From positions 1-6,212 of the forward strand of contig CAJMQE010000141.1 of assembly GCA_905215405.1 (NCBI GenBank): a stretch of 6,212 bases of DNA, in the 5' to 3' direction. Shown here piece after piece: positions 5,582-6,212 of the stretch (positions are counted from its first letter, which is position 1; every line of letters starts with the position of its first letter). The notes under the pieces were generated by a model that saw only the letters and a list, made by a program, of their open reading frames with translations, was not told the origin of the DNA and made no database searches. This DNA is from an uncultured bacterium (GTDB taxonomy: Bacteria > Bacillota > Clostridia > Lachnospirales > Lachnospiraceae). The position numbers and the translations under genes are program-made.

Positions 5582-6067
5582 ATGAGTCAGAAGAGAAAGG
5601 ATTATATATCCTGGGATGAATATTTTATGGGCGTTGCTATTTTGTCCGGAATGAGATCAAAAGATCCTAATACCCAGGTCGGAGCCTGTATTGTAAGCTC
5701 AGATAACAAGATTCTGTCAATGGGATACAACGGACTGCCAAGAGGTTGTTCGGATGATGAATTTCCATGGAGCAGAGAAGGTGATCCACTCGATAATAAA
5801 TATATTTATACAGCTCATAGCGAACTTAATGCAATCTTAAATTACAGAGGAGGAAACCTTGAAGGCGCTAAGATTTATGTAACGCTGTTCCCATGCAATG
5901 AATGTGCGAAAGCAATTATTCAGTGTGGGATTACTACAGTAGTATACATGATTGATAAATATGCCGATACTCCACCTGTAATCGCATCAAAGCGTATGTT
6001 CGACGCTGCCGGTGTAAGATATTATAAGTATCAGCAGACAGAGCGTGAAATCAGGATCCACCTTTAA
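5582..6067 (+). CDS. Deoxycytidylate (dCMP) deaminase, DCTD-like
   Basis: The enzyme deaminates dCMP to dUMP, the substrate of thymidylate synthase. It has 161 residues and one cytidine-deaminase-type zinc domain. Zinc ligands are H79, C105 and C108, with E81 as proton shuttle, in THSE-type AHSELNAI (78-85) and FPCNECAK (103-110). Near the N-terminus, WDEYFMGVA (11-19), RSKDPNTQVGACIV (25-38) and GYNGLPRGCSDDEFPW (48-63) match animal/T4-type dCMP deaminases, in which the GYNG region binds the activator dCTP. The second, structural zinc site with the extra cysteines seen in Bacillus ComEB is not visible. It starts 12 bp after the upp stop, with AGAGG at 5571-5575 6 nt upstream, so the two are surely cotranscribed. 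Other cytidine deaminase relatives (CDA, TadA, guanine deaminase) fit less well because of the PCNEC spacing and the GYNG motif. Confidence 0.92.
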   Translation: MSQKRKDYISWDEYFMGVAILSGMRSKDPNTQVGACIVSSDNKILSMGYNGLPRGCSDDEFPWSREGDPLDNKYIYTAHSELNAILNYRGGNLEGAKIYVTLFPCNECAKAIIQCGITTVVYMIDKYADTPPVIASKRMFDAAGVRYYKYQQTEREIRIHL

Positions 6068-6140
6068 GGTACTAATAACTGGTCAGCCAGTCAGAAAAAG
6101 CCTGTTGTCATTATGACCAATGGCGTTAAGTTAAGGATTC
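6068..6140 (+). other. 3' non-coding segment with nested inverted repeats
   Basis: No reading frame with a ribosome binding site is seen here. Three short inverted repeats are present: ACTGG/CCAGT (6078-6082 and 6087-6091, loop TCAG), TGGTCA/TGACCA (6080-6085 and 6114-6119), and GTCAT/ATGAC around one T (6107-6117). The first two share bases and exclude each other. A tandem GTTAAGTTAA occurs at 6125-6134, directly before the terminator. Confidence 0.4.
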
Positions 6141-6191
6141 AAAGAGAAGTTAGTATTGTTTGCGATATTAACTTCTCTTTTCTTCTTCTTT
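6141..6191 (+). terminator. Intrinsic terminator at the end of the cluster
   Basis: AAAGAGAAGTTA (6141-6152) pairs perfectly with TAACTTCTCTTT (6169-6180). With two G-U pairs the stem extends to about 18 bp (6141-6158 with 6163-6180), closed by a small loop TTTG. A T-rich run with C interruptions follows (6177-6191). The stem is long but AT-rich, compensating for low GC. It works for + strand transcription only: no T-run lies on the other side. It follows the deaminase stop by 73 nt and likely ends the operon. Confidence 0.85.
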
Positions 6192-6212
6192 ATATCGAAC
6201 TAATGTATTGCC

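Noticed and set aside
1..6212. CRISPR array, insertion sequence, phage gene or attachment site
   Set aside because: No regularly spaced repeats, transposase or integrase motifs, or terminal inverted repeats were seen; the genes are chromosomal housekeeping families.

Overview
The window looks like chromosomal DNA of a low-GC Gram-positive anaerobe, most likely a Lachnospiraceae-type clostridium. This rests on AT-rich codon choice, strong GGAGG-type ribosome binding sites, and family resemblance of the proteins; no marker gene fixes the species. All seven genes lie on the + strand and fill positions 157-6067. They are closely spaced: gaps of 34, 30, 84, -4, 79 and 12 bp. A good sigma-A-type promoter lies ahead of the first gene (84-112), and a strong AT-rich stem-loop followed by a T-rich run lies after the last (6141-6191). 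The simplest reading is one transcription unit, perhaps with an internal promoter before the phosphatase gene.

Region 1 (157-2803) encodes two cell-envelope hydrolases. The first is a membrane-anchored protein with a stalk-like domain, an SH3-like domain and a YaaH/SleL-type family 18 glycoside hydrolase domain. The second is a membrane-anchored zinc N-acetylmuramoyl-L-alanine amidase that most resembles CwlD, the enzyme that starts muramic-delta-lactam formation in the spore cortex. Together they suggest peptidoglycan or spore-cortex remodelling.

Region 2 (2834-4860) encodes Sua5/YwlC (threonylcarbamoyl-AMP synthase, for the tRNA t6A modification), a low-molecular-weight phosphatase carrying the YwlE-type arginine-phosphatase signature, and ribose-5-phosphate isomerase B. 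The last two are joined by a 4-bp ATGA overlap. Region 3 (4940-6067) encodes two pyrimidine enzymes: uracil phosphoribosyltransferase, and a dCMP deaminase closer to the animal DCTD type than to Bacillus ComEB. The order sua5 - ywlE - rpiB - upp matches a reduced version of the Bacillus subtilis ywlC-ywlD-ywlE-ywlF-ywlG-glyA-upp cluster.

I found no mobile element, CRISPR array, tRNA, rRNA or riboswitch that I could support. This is mostly a conserved housekeeping region. The points worth a second look are small: residue-level signatures in the phosphatase, the deaminase and the GH18 enzyme, two start-site corrections, and palindromic sequences around upp and at the 3' end. I do not see a convincing undescribed system.
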